Below are positions 42,991 through 52,843 of a DNA stretch of 64,000 nt, piece by piece. The position numbers and the translations under genes are program-made. This DNA is from Chloroflexi bacterium AL-N1 (GTDB lineage Bacteria; Chloroflexota; Chloroflexia; Chloroflexales; Roseiflexaceae), in contig WYDT01000016.1 of the NCBI GenBank assembly GCA_013122435.1, forward strand, positions 1-64,000. Reading direction: 5' to 3'. Position 1 is the stretch's first letter. The number at the start of each line of letters is the position of its first letter. The notes beneath the pieces are model-generated. The model was given only the letters and a program-made list of their open reading frames with translations. It did no database searches and had not been told where the DNA came from.

Positions 42991-44280
42991 TTATAGTTTA
43001 ACAGATATGTTTTCCTCTACATTGAGCAATGGTTGGATGTCTGTGAGGTGATCGTGTGGCCCTACCACAGCAAGATGGAGTGCATCGTTGCGGAGTGCGT
43101 GTTGTGCGACATGCAACACATCTGCGTGTGTGACGGCTTCGATCTCGGCCACCACCTGCTCGACGGGAAGCACATGTCCATAACGCAGCATATGCGCCCC
43201 ATTCCGCGATGCCACCGACCAGGTGTCTTCTAAAGATATTAGCATTCCTCCCTTGACCTGCTCTTTCACCTGTTGGAGTTCAGCGGCAGTGACCCCATGG
43301 CGGCGTATGTCACGCAGTTGTTCGGTGATGGTCGCGATGCTTTCGTGCAACATCTCTGGCTTGACGCTACCATACATAATCCATTTGCCTGTATCGTGGT
43401 GTTCGCGAATAAAAGAGCCGATAGTATAGGCCAGGCCACGCTCTTCACGGATTTCTTGAAACAACCGTGACGAACTGCCTCCTCCTACGATGGTATCAAG
43501 CACCGCCATTGCCCGCCGACGAGGGTCTGTGTAGGCAATACCAGGCAGCCCCAGGCAGAAATAACTTTGTTCACTATCATCGGTGTGGAGTGAGAGTTTG
43601 GGTCCAGGATACGATGGCAGGCTTGGTACATGTGTAGAAGAAGCCCCCTCTACCATGCCACTAAGTGCCCGTTCGATCATTTGAAAGGCTTGATCAGCCA
43701 CAATGTTTCCGGCAACAGAAACAATCGTATTGGCACAGGTGTAATATGTTTGCCAGTAGGCGAGCATATCAGCATGGGTAATCGCGGCTACGGTATCATA
43801 GTCTCCTGCCACATCGCGACCTAATGGCTGATCGCCCCACATCGCCGCATCAAGGATGACATCGATCAGCTCAGATGGGGTGTCCTCGGTCTCGCGCAAC
43901 TCCTCGATGATCACCCGTCGCTCTTTTTCGATATCCTGCAGATCAAAGCGTGGCCACAGCACCATATCAGTTAACACATTGATAGCTCGTTCAACGTGCA
44001 TATCGGCCACTTTTGCGTAGTAGACGGTTGCATCAAACCCTGTGTACGCATCCAATACGCCACCTACTCCTTCGATAGCATCAGAGATACTCTTGGGAGA
44101 AGGATAGTTGGCACTGCCCTTGAAGAGCATATGCTCGATAAAATGTGATATGCCACAGGTGGGATGTATTTCGTGTTCGGAACCAACTCCGATAAAAAAT
44201 CCGATAGAGATTGAGTGTGTATGGGGTAATTCCTCAACCAACACACGTAATCCGTTCGCAAAAGTATGAGTATGAAGCAT
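42991..44280 (-). CDS. M16-family zinc peptidase (processing peptidase-like)
   Basis: A 429-residue peptidase. The inverted zinc motif HxxEH is HFIEH at residues 46-50, and the third ligand lies in the downstream EKERRVIIEELRE helix. The C-terminal half holds the inactive homologous domain with SSRLFQEIREERGLAY, the R/Y pair typical of the family. The start at 44280 (MLHTHTFANGLRVLVEE) matches the family; an in-frame ATG at 44361 adds an unrelated stretch. Predicted cytoplasmic. Confidence 0.9.
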   Translation of the reverse strand: MLHTHTFANGLRVLVEELPHTHSISIGFFIGVGSEHEIHPTCGISHFIEHMLFKGSANYPSPKSISDAIEGVGGVLDAYTGFDATVYYAKVADMHVERAINVLTDMVLWPRFDLQDIEKERRVIIEELRETEDTPSELIDVILDAAMWGDQPLGRDVAGDYDTVAAITHADMLAYWQTYYTCANTIVSVAGNIVADQAFQMIERALSGMVEGASSTHVPSLPSYPGPKLSLHTDDSEQSYFCLGLPGIAYTDPRRRAMAVLDTIVGGGSSSRLFQEIREERGLAYTIGSFIREHHDTGKWIMYGSVKPEMLHESIATITEQLRDIRRHGVTAAELQQVKEQVKGGMLISLEDTWSVASRNGAHMLRYGHVLPVEQVVAEIEAVTHADVLHVAQHALRNDALHLAVVGPHDHLTDIQPLLNVEENISVKL

Positions 44281-44364
44281 AGGTTTTTCTAGATGTACAG
44301 TTATCTCGTGTGCATTATACCCCTTTTGGCCGACACCTGCATTGGAATGAACGGATATCAAGAG

Positions 44365-44393
44365 TTGACCTGCAGGTACTTGTGCGGTAGATT
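44365..44393 (+). promoter_or_regulatory. Probable promoter of the helical-repeat ATPase-like gene
   Basis: TTGACC (44365-44370), 17-base spacer, TAGATT (44388-44393), 40 bases before ATG 44433. Confidence 0.45.
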
Positions 44394-44432
44394 TAAGGTA
44401 TCATATGTACTTAAAACATTTTATATAAAATT

Positions 44433-47411
44433 ATGACATTATCAACACTGCCACCAGCGCTGGCTGCAATCAAAACACATCCGGGCTTACATCAACAGGT
44501 TCAGATATCTTTAGATGGACAGGCACGTCGTATCACTGAACGAACCACGCCATTTATCCCGAATCGGATGCTTATTGAAACAATAGATCGACAGCTCAAG
44601 TCTATGGACAGTGGTCTGATGACCCTGGTGACACCTATGGGTGGTGGTGCCACCAGCCTGTTGTGTTATCTGGCAGCCACACGACCGTATCTGTTCTGGT
44701 TTCCAGAGGATGATCGACAACTTGGTATTGAGGCGTTGTGTGCACAACTTATTGCGTATCACGATCTGCCGATCTCGCTTTTGCCACCTACGGTGAACCG
44801 TGATGCAGTCGTGTTAGAAGGATTGCTTGTCGAAGCCGCAGCATTGCGCTCATCTGATCAACCACTGGTTCTTTTGATTGATCAGTTTACCAATTACCAT
44901 ATGACGATGCGCCCACCAATCTTTCCGGCAGCCATACCCCATGGTGTCATCGTCATCTATGCTCACGAACCGGGTATGACACCTCCAATGGCTCCCAAAG
45001 TGACGCTTGATCTTATGCCTGATGATGAGCACCACGTACACACGTTGCATCGTTTTGCGGCCCAGTTAGGATGTGATGATGAATTGGCAGTACGGCTATC
45101 ATCACAGAGTGGTGGTTCATTTCTCTATATCCGTTTGGCTGCAAAACTGCTGACAAACGGATTATTTACTGATGCGACGCTCCCACAAGGACTCACGGCA
45201 CTTTACGAGAAATGGTGGAAACAACTGGCAAGTTCCGGTAGAAAGTTGGCGCAGTTGCTCGCCGCTGCTGGAGCACCACTTGCGTTGAATATCTGTACTG
45301 ATATTACCGATATGTCCATACCTGAAGTCGCCCGATTGTTGCAAAGTTGGGCACCGTTTCTCGAAGTTATTGATCAGCGTGTTACGTTTTATCATCATAG
45401 TATTCGCACCTTTATTCAGGAACGCTCCAGAAGCCGCCTGGCCACCTCACACACTGCCTTTTTGCGGCTAGCCCAAACGCGATCAGGGGAGCATTTTGAA
45501 CAACTGCTGCATGAATCAGATCCGTATCTTGCTACCAATCTTGCACACCATTTGGCATTAAGTACGATTTCAAAACGCAAAAATGCACTGCATTTGATTA
45601 CGCGAACGTGGATACGTATGCACGAACGTCACACAGGGCATCTTAAAGCTGTAGCTACCGATGCGGCCTGGGATTTATATCGTGCTACTCGATTACACTC
45701 AGTAGCCGATCTGGTTCGGGCGACTGCGCTGGCTGGTACCCTTACGCTCCTTGGTCGTACCTTGCCGGTTGATGAAGTGGTGTCGACGTTTGTCGCGGCA
45801 CTCAAGCGGGGGGATCATCGTGATGATGCGCTTCGTCGCACACAGGCGTTGGTGGACCAGTTGCCTGATGGTCGTGATAAAGCGATCATTTTGCGGCGTC
45901 TTGGCGAGGTCTGTTATGAGCATCGTATGCGTGCATCAGCCATGCGGATGTTGGCCGAAGCGCTCGATCTGGAAGAGCCGGAACTGCCGCGTCCCTGGCG
46001 TGATGAGCGTGAAGAAACGTTAGTTGCCTTTGCACGTGCTGCTATCAAAGATGGTGTCCCCGATATTGCGCTTGGCATTACCACGCAGATTGGACACGCA
46101 GAACGACGCGGTTTTATCGAAACAGAGGTGGTACGCTGGTTGCTCACACAGGATCGCCTGACTCGTGCAGAAGAAGTAGCTCACGCGATTGGTCATGAAC
46201 ACACGCACGAATGGGCTATGGCTGAAGTCGCAGTTGGACACGCCCGTGCAGGTCATATTGCCCGTGCAGTGGAAGTGCTCGACACCCTCAAGACAGAGAC
46301 AGCGGTAGCCTGGGCGCAGAGTGAATTGGCTTGTGATACGGCCAGCAGAGGCCAGCGCGACGCCATCAAACTTGTGCAGTCGTTGCCCAACGAATACCTG
46401 CGCGATCAGGCGTTGGCGTTAGTAGCTCACGCATTAGTTAAAGGTAATCTCTTTGAAGAGGCCACCGCAACTGCCCAACAGATCATTAATACCGAAATCC
46501 GTGCTCAGGCATTTATTGATCTGGCATTGGTGACCCCTGCTAAAGAGTTGCTTGATCGTGCAACTGATGATGTTGCGACAGTTGATGGCGATAACCGCAT
46601 GCCCTTGATTGTCGCGTTAGCAACGACGTATGCAATCATTGGCGACCAGGCAAGTGCGCTCAAAACAGCAGCATTGCTTACTGACAAAGAGGAGCATCAT
46701 CGAGCACATTCGCGGATCGCGGTTACCCTGGCGCGTCAGGGTGACCATCCATCGGCAGCCCAGATTGCGCTGGCCATTCCTGATCAAGATGAACGATCAT
46801 GGACACTGAATGAATTGGCGCGTTTGTTGGGAGAAGCTGGTGAATGGAACAGTGCGACTGCGTTGATTGATCAAATTAGTGACTCCGAAGAACGTACGCG
46901 TACAGAAGCTGATGTATGTATTGCGCGGGCCCGATCGGGTAATGCAACCATTGCACAGCAACAGGTAGCCCTCATTACCGTCCCACGTGAACGGGTGCGC
47001 GCCTATGTGGCCATGGTTGAGTCGCTGGTGCAACAGGGTCGTATTGACGCAGCAAAGGCTATCACACAACACATTGCTGAACCGGATGCACGCAGCCGGT
47101 ATCAAGCCGCCCTCGTGACGGCGTTGGCACACCATTACGATATTAAAGAAGCGCAACAGCTCGCATACAGCATCATCCGTCCATTTGATCGCGCACGAGC
47201 CTTGATTATGATTGCACAACTGACTGATGATTTGGAACAGAAACGACAGGTGTTGGGGCATGCCTTTCAGATAGCCGCTTCGTTGGGGCGCTCGGAGACC
47301 TTTACCTGTCTGGCGAGTGCTGCGGAACCGTTGGCGGCACTCGAAGGGGCCGAAGCATTACTGGCTGCGGCCCATGCGCTTGATGAGATCGATGAGTGGT
47401 GGGTGATGTAG
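44433..47411 (+). CDS. STAND/AAA-like protein with degenerate P-loop and long helical repeats
   Basis: A 992-residue protein, predicted soluble. The N-terminal NTPase-like part (about 35-330) has the P-loop position occupied by TPMGGGATSLLCYL, where the invariant Lys of GxGK[T/S] is Ala. A Walker B-like PLVLLIDQF follows, then a winged-helix-like region. From about 450 to the end, repeated helical pairs of TPR type run through (for example DERSWTLNELARLLGEAGEW), each about 33-35 residues. Many STAND proteins sense ligands with such repeats and switch by ATP; without the lysine, ATP hydrolysis is doubtful. No effector domain was recognised. Confidence 0.75.
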   Translation: MTLSTLPPALAAIKTHPGLHQQVQISLDGQARRITERTTPFIPNRMLIETIDRQLKSMDSGLMTLVTPMGGGATSLLCYLAATRPYLFWFPEDDRQLGIEALCAQLIAYHDLPISLLPPTVNRDAVVLEGLLVEAAALRSSDQPLVLLIDQFTNYHMTMRPPIFPAAIPHGVIVIYAHEPGMTPPMAPKVTLDLMPDDEHHVHTLHRFAAQLGCDDELAVRLSSQSGGSFLYIRLAAKLLTNGLFTDATLPQGLTALYEKWWKQLASSGRKLAQLLAAAGAPLALNICTDITDMSIPEVARLLQSWAPFLEVIDQRVTFYHHSIRTFIQERSRSRLATSHTAFLRLAQTRSGEHFEQLLHESDPYLATNLAHHLALSTISKRKNALHLITRTWIRMHERHTGHLKAVATDAAWDLYRATRLHSVADLVRATALAGTLTLLGRTLPVDEVVSTFVAALKRGDHRDDALRRTQALVDQLPDGRDKAIILRRLGEVCYEHRMRASAMRMLAEALDLEEPELPRPWRDEREETLVAFARAAIKDGVPDIALGITTQIGHAERRGFIETEVVRWLLTQDRLTRAEEVAHAIGHEHTHEWAMAEVAVGHARAGHIARAVEVLDTLKTETAVAWAQSELACDTASRGQRDAIKLVQSLPNEYLRDQALALVAHALVKGNLFEEATATAQQIINTEIRAQAFIDLALVTPAKELLDRATDDVATVDGDNRMPLIVALATTYAIIGDQASALKTAALLTDKEEHHRAHSRIAVTLARQGDHPSAAQIALAIPDQDERSWTLNELARLLGEAGEWNSATALIDQISDSEERTRTEADVCIARARSGNATIAQQQVALITVPRERVRAYVAMVESLVQQGRIDAAKAITQHIAEPDARSRYQAALVTALAHHYDIKEAQQLAYSIIRPFDRARALIMIAQLTDDLEQKRQVLGHAFQIAASLGRSETFTCLASAAEPLAALEGAEALLAAAHALDEIDEWWVM

Positions 47412-47467
47412 ATGATTTATCGATACATTTTCTATTTTATCCTTGCTGTCGCATTTGCTCTCTTTGA

Positions 47468-47869
47468 TTGGTACTCTTTGTGGTTGACGTTTTGCCACTG
47501 TCATGGTGGTGGATTCATTATGCTATCTGGATGATTCCTGCTTTATGTGTGGCTCTTGCGGAAATACATCTTTCGCGCCGCATCCATCGTTCTGCCTTTG
47601 TTACAGCGATCTTCTGGTTGACAACTATCCTGGTTTACTATCTGTATTACATTGGCACCGTCATGTGGCCCAGTGATGAACCTTACGAATGTATTGAGTT
47701 ACTTCTATTCATAAGAGCAGCTATACTCCCTAGTATTGTCGAATGGGGTCTTATAGCGCTTATCGGCGGTTTGGTTTTGGGCTATGGTGTAAGTGCATGC
47801 TATCTCTTTTTTGTACGCCAATGGCTACATACGCACCTATCTGTGTCAGATCGATCCCTCATTCGATAA
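47468..47869 (+). CDS. Small polytopic membrane protein, possibly frameshifted
   Basis: The 133-codon frame from TTG 47468 has three to four hydrophobic helices and ends SVSDRSLIR. Directly upstream, ATG 47412 in another frame starts MIYRYIFYFILAVAFALF, a good membrane segment that runs to 47534 before a stop. Joining the two near 47470-47490 would give a natural protein of about 150 residues with an N-terminal helix. It may be a disrupted gene, a sequence error, or a true late start. Family not recognised. Confidence 0.5.
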   Translation: MVLFVVDVLPLSWWWIHYAIWMIPALCVALAEIHLSRRIHRSAFVTAIFWLTTILVYYLYYIGTVMWPSDEPYECIELLLFIRAAILPSIVEWGLIALIGGLVLGYGVSACYLFFVRQWLHTHLSVSDRSLIR

Positions 47870-47904
47870 TCTCAGTAGTGAGTGTGTAAGTACAAAAGCG
47901 AGAA

Positions 47905-47939
47905 GGCCACAGCGTTGCAGATGGTGTTTGGCTGTGACC
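47905..47939. terminator. Hairpin between convergent genes
   Basis: Positions 47905-47913 and 47931-47939 pair over nine bases with one mismatch, between the small membrane gene and the convergent metalloprotease gene. No T run is present. Confidence 0.35.
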
Positions 47940-47966
47940 CCATAGGTTCAAGGAACTGCGATCAGG

Positions 47967-50900
47967 TTATCGCACAGTAAGTGGTAAATACACATGCTGT
48001 TTTGGTATAGTCGGTCTGAAGTTCTGATATGCGTCTCCCACACCAAGACTTACCGGAATGGTAGCTGTCCCTACTGGTTGACTCCCGTTCTTTGCTGTGA
48101 TTGTGAGGGTTGTCTCGGCAGTTTGTCCGTCAGGCAACCCGGCTGGATCTGCTGTGAGTGTCAGCATGGTTGGTGCGGTGCCACTCGTTGCACTCAACGT
48201 GAGCCATGGAGCATTTTCACTGACGGACCAGGTGAGCACACCATTCCCTGCGTTGCTGATACTGATCTGTGCATTTTGCTTTTGGGTTGAACCTGCACCC
48301 ACATGCCAGCCAATCTGTGTTGGCCCAACCGAAAGCGTCGGCCCAGGGAGAGTCAGGTCATCCTCTACAATCACGGTAATCATGGCGCTGGCAGATTGAC
48401 CAGCACTATTCGTGGCAGTTAGGGTGATCTTGTTCATACCGACTGGCAAATCATCAATTGAGAGTAATGGACCGCTTCCTAATGTGCCCTTTTGGTTTTT
48501 CCAGACCAGTTTGTTGTCAGGAATACTGCCATCCTGTAGATCAAATGCCGCTCCGCTGAAGTTGACCAGTTGGCCATACTGAACCGTTGTGCCAGCACCA
48601 GGTGTGAGAATATTTGGTTGTGGTGGCTTGTTTGCCATGGTAAACGGAGGGCTGTCAGCCTGAGCGCTTTGCACACCATCACTGGCAATCACGCGGAAAA
48701 TAGCATTCCCCCCACCTAGTCGGGTGGTATCAACAGCAATGCTTGTATTGCCTGTGTTCATCTGTACTGGTTGGAATGACATGCCACCATCTCGGCTGTA
48801 AAACACGTCAAAGGTAAGCGCATCGCCATCCGAGTCACTCGCGTTCCATCTCAAGGTTACTGTGCCATCAACAGGATTCTGGGTCGATTGCACCTGCACA
48901 TTGTTGATGGTGGGCGCATTGGCACTTACTGACAGACTCTTTAATACTGTGCCACTGGCAATCTCCACAAGGTTGACTTTAAATGTGCCAGGCTTGAAAT
49001 CGACGATCTGACCAAAACTCAACAATGGTTGTTCATTATCTTCGACCTCTTCCGGTGTAAACGGATAATCGGCCAGCACCTGGTTCTGGCTATTCAGCAG
49101 TTTGATGCTGTAATCACCTGCCTGGATTGGTGGGAGGCTAGCGACTTCGTTCAGTCGTTTCGCGTTGGTGACAAAAGCCTGTTTGTCGATAGGATCAATA
49201 TAGCCATAGACACCTAGGAAATTATCGGTTGCCTGTGGTGCTACTGAGGTGAGTGCTGTTGTGGTATTCCCCATCATAAAGTTGTACATGCCATTGTAGG
49301 TGTAATCGCTGATCCATTGATTATTGCAGTAGCTCATCAGGTCATACCATAACGAACTGGGATAGACTGCTCGCGGGATACCAAACTCAGGATCACCGAA
49401 GTCGAATCCGGCGATTTGACCGTTAGAAGGGCCAATTTTGGCATCGTTGTACGGATAGGATGGGTCACTAGGACTGTGGCCACATCCTTCTCTGGCTTCG
49501 GTCTCGGGATTGTCGGCATTCTTGGCAGGATGTTTGCGTCCAAGCGTATGGCCGATCTCATGACCAGCATACCAATCCGCATAACTTCCATCAAAATCCC
49601 ATCCCCAACTGCCGCTTCCAGTCGGTCCAGTCGACACGTTGTCACCACAACATGCTTGACCGCGCGGGAAAAATCCGGCAGCATCTGAAATCATGCCATA
49701 CATAAAGACATTTGCACTAATACCGTACAGATCGCGCATGGCGTCCATTTGCATGTTGGTGTATGCACTTGCACACAGACTTGGATCGTCATCATCGTCT
49801 GGATAGAGATCGTCACACAGGTCTGCACTCTGGTCAACATACGACCCAAGATTGCTATCACCTACGTACCAAAGACTTGGTCGAAACCCTGGTGATGGAT
49901 CATCTGCGAATCCAGGTGTTGTCGCCAGTGGGTAGGCACGTCTAATCCACGAATAGGTTTGTACAATATCTTTATCCAGGCGTGGATAGTATGTTTGATT
50001 ATTCAAATCATACCCAAAAGCAACGAACTGTACCTCCAGGCGAGGTGATGGTTTAAATAAAATGGCGATATTTCGTTGATTGTCTGCGCCGTAGCTTGGT
50101 TCAAGTGGATATTGAAATGGATTGAGTGTAGCTTTTAACGTCAGTGAACCTGTTGTCCAACTCCAGGGCAGTTCAAACAAAAAGCTATCATTTAAGTTAT
50201 TCCGATCAGGTGAAGGTTTTACGGTGATGTTGGGGCCAACAGAGTTGACTGGTTTGAGCCCACCGAACGGTGAGTTGCCAACTCTCTCCAGTCGTGCAGT
50301 GACTCCCGCAACCGATTTCCCTGCTTCCTTTGAGCGGACATACACACGTACAAACGTCCGTCGATCTTCGATCAGTTGTATAGTGTTAGACAAGCTCTGA
50401 ATACCCTGTGTTACTTCGAGGCCGGTTATTTCCATATCTACCACAGGCAGTGCTTCTGCATCATTAGGAAGACGTTGCAGGCCATCAAAGTTCCAGAAGA
50501 GAAACGTTCCATTCGTGGTTAACCCAAGTGTGGGAGTAGAGAAGACACCATTGGCACTATAGAGAGGTTCAGCAGTCCCTCCTGTTCGCCCCATACGCAG
50601 TAACACATCATTGTATGTACAGAATGGTTCACAGGAAAGTGGGCGTTGTTCAAAGAAAAAGATGCTCGTTGTATCGCCAGTAATTTCAAAGATCGATGCT
50701 GTCGTATCACTACTTGTGTACAGTGCACCACTTGTTGCGCTATTGGCATTGTTGTAGCGAAAGAGTTGACGACCCTGAGCAAAAAAGACGTATTGGCTTG
50801 GTGTGCAATTGGCTCCCCTACATGGACGTGTACCTTCAGGGTAATAGCTAGTCACATTATTCGCAATGGGTGTTGTAGTGCCACCAGTATCGGGATTATA

Positions 50901-51605
50901 TCGGCGTAATGAGCCATTGATTACCCAGTACACAAATGTATCGTCAGTTGCTAGATCGCGTGTTGCTCCAGTAGGATAGGTTGCTATGGTCGTTGTTGAG
51001 CCATCCGTCTTCGTAATGCGCCGGATTGTAGTACTAGGATTACTAAAGTCACCTGTCTTTACTAGTGCAAAAATATCATTGTCATAAAAAGCCAGTTCTG
51101 CACTGATGTTACTTTGCACATTGGCACTCAGCACTTCTGGTGCATCACCTGGATTGGCATTGGTTGAGAGTCGCTGTAATCCTTCCCCATCAATCCAGTA
51201 AATATAGTTCTCGTCAGCAATGATATTTGACGTAGGACGAAACTGACGATTTTGCTGACCGCATGGTCCACCTACTTCGTCGGCACCACGATAAAACAAC
51301 CGTCGAATTTCACCACCATAGGTGGGTATGCGGCTAATAGCCTCTGTGAGACCATCAACTGGTTCGGCGCTGGCTAACTTAGGGATACATCCAGGGATAG
51401 TGTACCAAAAGAGTTTCGGATCTGCCAAGGTAAATCCGCTTATCGGCTCTCCGCTAACGAGTGCCGTTGGGGTGTCTTGGAGGGAAGGAGAGGCTGATGT
51501 TGCAGTAGGAACGTGAAAAGGGGTCTGATTCGGTTCAATAAAGAGCGGTATAAGCATGGATGCAAAAACCATCCAGCGAAGTATATGAACATGATATGAT
51601 TGCAT
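47967..51605 (-). CDS. Large secreted metzincin-like metalloprotease with Ig/BACON-like domains
   Basis: A 1,212-residue exported protein. A signal peptide is visible (HILRWMVFASMLIPLFI). The N-terminal half (about 50-400) is beta-strand-rich, with propeller-like repeats such as TDDTFVYWVINGSLRR. The catalytic part holds HEIGHTLGRKH (near 682), the HExxHxxGxxH zinc site of metzincins. Ig-like and fibronectin-like modules (about 910-1090) and a BACON-like module (about 1100-1190, LSVGPTQIGW, NAPWLTLS) follow. It ends HVYLPLTVR, a tail type I associate with secreted Chloroflexota proteins. ATG 51605 is chosen because AGGAGG is six bases upstream; the ATG at 51611 directly touches it. Confidence 0.88.
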   Translation of the reverse strand: MQSYHVHILRWMVFASMLIPLFIEPNQTPFHVPTATSASPSLQDTPTALVSGEPISGFTLADPKLFWYTIPGCIPKLASAEPVDGLTEAISRIPTYGGEIRRLFYRGADEVGGPCGQQNRQFRPTSNIIADENYIYWIDGEGLQRLSTNANPGDAPEVLSANVQSNISAELAFYDNDIFALVKTGDFSNPSTTIRRITKTDGSTTTIATYPTGATRDLATDDTFVYWVINGSLRRYNPDTGGTTTPIANNVTSYYPEGTRPCRGANCTPSQYVFFAQGRQLFRYNNANSATSGALYTSSDTTASIFEITGDTTSIFFFEQRPLSCEPFCTYNDVLLRMGRTGGTAEPLYSANGVFSTPTLGLTTNGTFLFWNFDGLQRLPNDAEALPVVDMEITGLEVTQGIQSLSNTIQLIEDRRTFVRVYVRSKEAGKSVAGVTARLERVGNSPFGGLKPVNSVGPNITVKPSPDRNNLNDSFLFELPWSWTTGSLTLKATLNPFQYPLEPSYGADNQRNIAILFKPSPRLEVQFVAFGYDLNNQTYYPRLDKDIVQTYSWIRRAYPLATTPGFADDPSPGFRPSLWYVGDSNLGSYVDQSADLCDDLYPDDDDDPSLCASAYTNMQMDAMRDLYGISANVFMYGMISDAAGFFPRGQACCGDNVSTGPTGSGSWGWDFDGSYADWYAGHEIGHTLGRKHPAKNADNPETEAREGCGHSPSDPSYPYNDAKIGPSNGQIAGFDFGDPEFGIPRAVYPSSLWYDLMSYCNNQWISDYTYNGMYNFMMGNTTTALTSVAPQATDNFLGVYGYIDPIDKQAFVTNAKRLNEVASLPPIQAGDYSIKLLNSQNQVLADYPFTPEEVEDNEQPLLSFGQIVDFKPGTFKVNLVEIASGTVLKSLSVSANAPTINNVQVQSTQNPVDGTVTLRWNASDSDGDALTFDVFYSRDGGMSFQPVQMNTGNTSIAVDTTRLGGGNAIFRVIASDGVQSAQADSPPFTMANKPPQPNILTPGAGTTVQYGQLVNFSGAAFDLQDGSIPDNKLVWKNQKGTLGSGPLLSIDDLPVGMNKITLTATNSAGQSASAMITVIVEDDLTLPGPTLSVGPTQIGWHVGAGSTQKQNAQISISNAGNGVLTWSVSENAPWLTLSATSGTAPTMLTLTADPAGLPDGQTAETTLTITAKNGSQPVGTATIPVSLGVGDAYQNFRPTIPKQHVYLPLTVR

Positions 51606-51719
51606 GGTCATCCTCCTAGTGTAGCGTATGAGACATCCTCATTCTGAAGACAAAACTAGATCTTGTGGAGTGAATTCTCTCCACTTTTGTTAGGGTATTT
51701 GATATAGACGATTAAGTAA

Positions 51720-52097
51720 TTAAAAGGCTAAGGCAATTGTCTGTGGATTAGCAGGATTATACCGAATCGGAACGATCATTCCCGGCTGGATCTGGGGAAT
51801 ATACAAGCGGGATATGATGCTTTTGACTTCAGTTTGATAGGTGGGGTATTCTTCTGGCATAACTTCTAATACGAGACCAACTTGTGGATTTTCATTGACG
51901 GTTACGCCTGTGTCCCACATTCGTAAGATTTTGGCCTGAGCTGTTATTCTGGTCTGTAACAGCTTTTGACGTTGTTCTATAACGCTAAAAACACTCCGAA
52001 ACACGACAAACATGATCAGGAAAGTGATTGCAATGACTCCAATGGCGATAAGGGTACTGATACCGATAGATGTACCAACGAGTTGCTCAATGTTCAC
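51720..52097 (-). CDS. Small membrane-anchored protein of unknown function
   Basis: A 125-residue protein with one N-terminal membrane helix (about 12-37, IAIGVIAITFLIMFVVF) and a soluble part likely rich in beta strands (about 50-125), somewhat like DUF3592-type proteins (RMWDTGVTVNENPQVGLVLEV). The start is GTG with AGGAGG five bases away. It is about 115 bases upstream of the metalloprotease on the same strand. Confidence 0.7.
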   Translation of the reverse strand: MNIEQLVGTSIGISTLIAIGVIAITFLIMFVVFRSVFSVIEQRQKLLQTRITAQAKILRMWDTGVTVNENPQVGLVLEVMPEEYPTYQTEVKSIISRLYIPQIQPGMIVPIRYNPANPQTIALAF

Positions 52098-52285
52098 GGT
52101 CGCCTCCTGTCAAAGTTACTGTGATGAAAGTAGTTGTATCAGGTTCAACGCTCAAGCACCACATATTGGGGCATGGATAACCCTAACAAAAAGCGTCTCA
52201 TAAACTTGACATTTCTTACCAGTTTTTTGTTTTGAGTTGCATTATTATGAGTAGAAACTTGTATTAAGTTCATCAGGAGCAAGGA

Positions 52286-52733
52286 ATGTCTGCTATTATC
52301 TCAATCGTTCACTCTACCTCATTTACCACTTTTGGTGAAATACTTCGATTCTTACGACGACGTGTCCAACTAACTCAGTGTGATCTGGCCATCGCCGTTG
52401 GCTATAGTGAGGCACACATTTGTCGTTTGGAACAGAATCGTCGTGCTCCTGATCTGCCTATGTTACAAGCTCTTTTTGTCCCAGCGCTCGATCTCGAAAC
52501 CAAGCACCGCAATGCTCCAGTTTGCGATGGCCACACAGACTAAAAAAAGCACTAACGAATGCAGCAATGGAGAACAGCATATTGCTCTTGCTTTAGCTCA
52601 GTCAGCATCTGAACAGGCAGATACTGCTCAATATTTTCTACACGCAACTTGTGCAACACGACTAATAGAAGCCATACACTATGACAGCCCAGCAGTAAAC
52701 TTGCTACGGGTGTTGTTTGTTACGATACCTTAA
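52286..52733 (+). pseudogene. Truncated, frameshifted HTH (Xre-type) regulator
   Basis: The first frame (52286-52543) encodes an intact Xre-type helix-turn-helix (FGEILRFLRRRVQLTQCDLAIAVGYS, then HICRLEQNRRAPDL) and FVPALDLE. In the related Chloroflexota proteins I know, this is followed by a large ATPase and TPR region. Here the frame runs into a short unrelated tail, while the neighbouring frame continues plausibly (KPSTAMLQFAMAT) to TAA 52733. A frameshift near 52500 plus loss of the rest is the simplest reading. AGGAGC precedes the ATG, so the start is still intact and a short HTH protein could be made. Confidence 0.65.
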
Positions 52734-52843
52734 GTGAGATCTGTCTGTCATGAGAGACATAAAGAATCAGCCACTCCACAAATAGTTTTGGAGTGACTGT
52801 ATCGACCAGAATGCTGTATGAGTCATGTCGACACATGGGGAAT

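Noticed and set aside
52206..52211. TTGACA upstream of the truncated HTH gene as a promoter
   Set aside because: No acceptable -10 box lies at a 16-18 base spacing.
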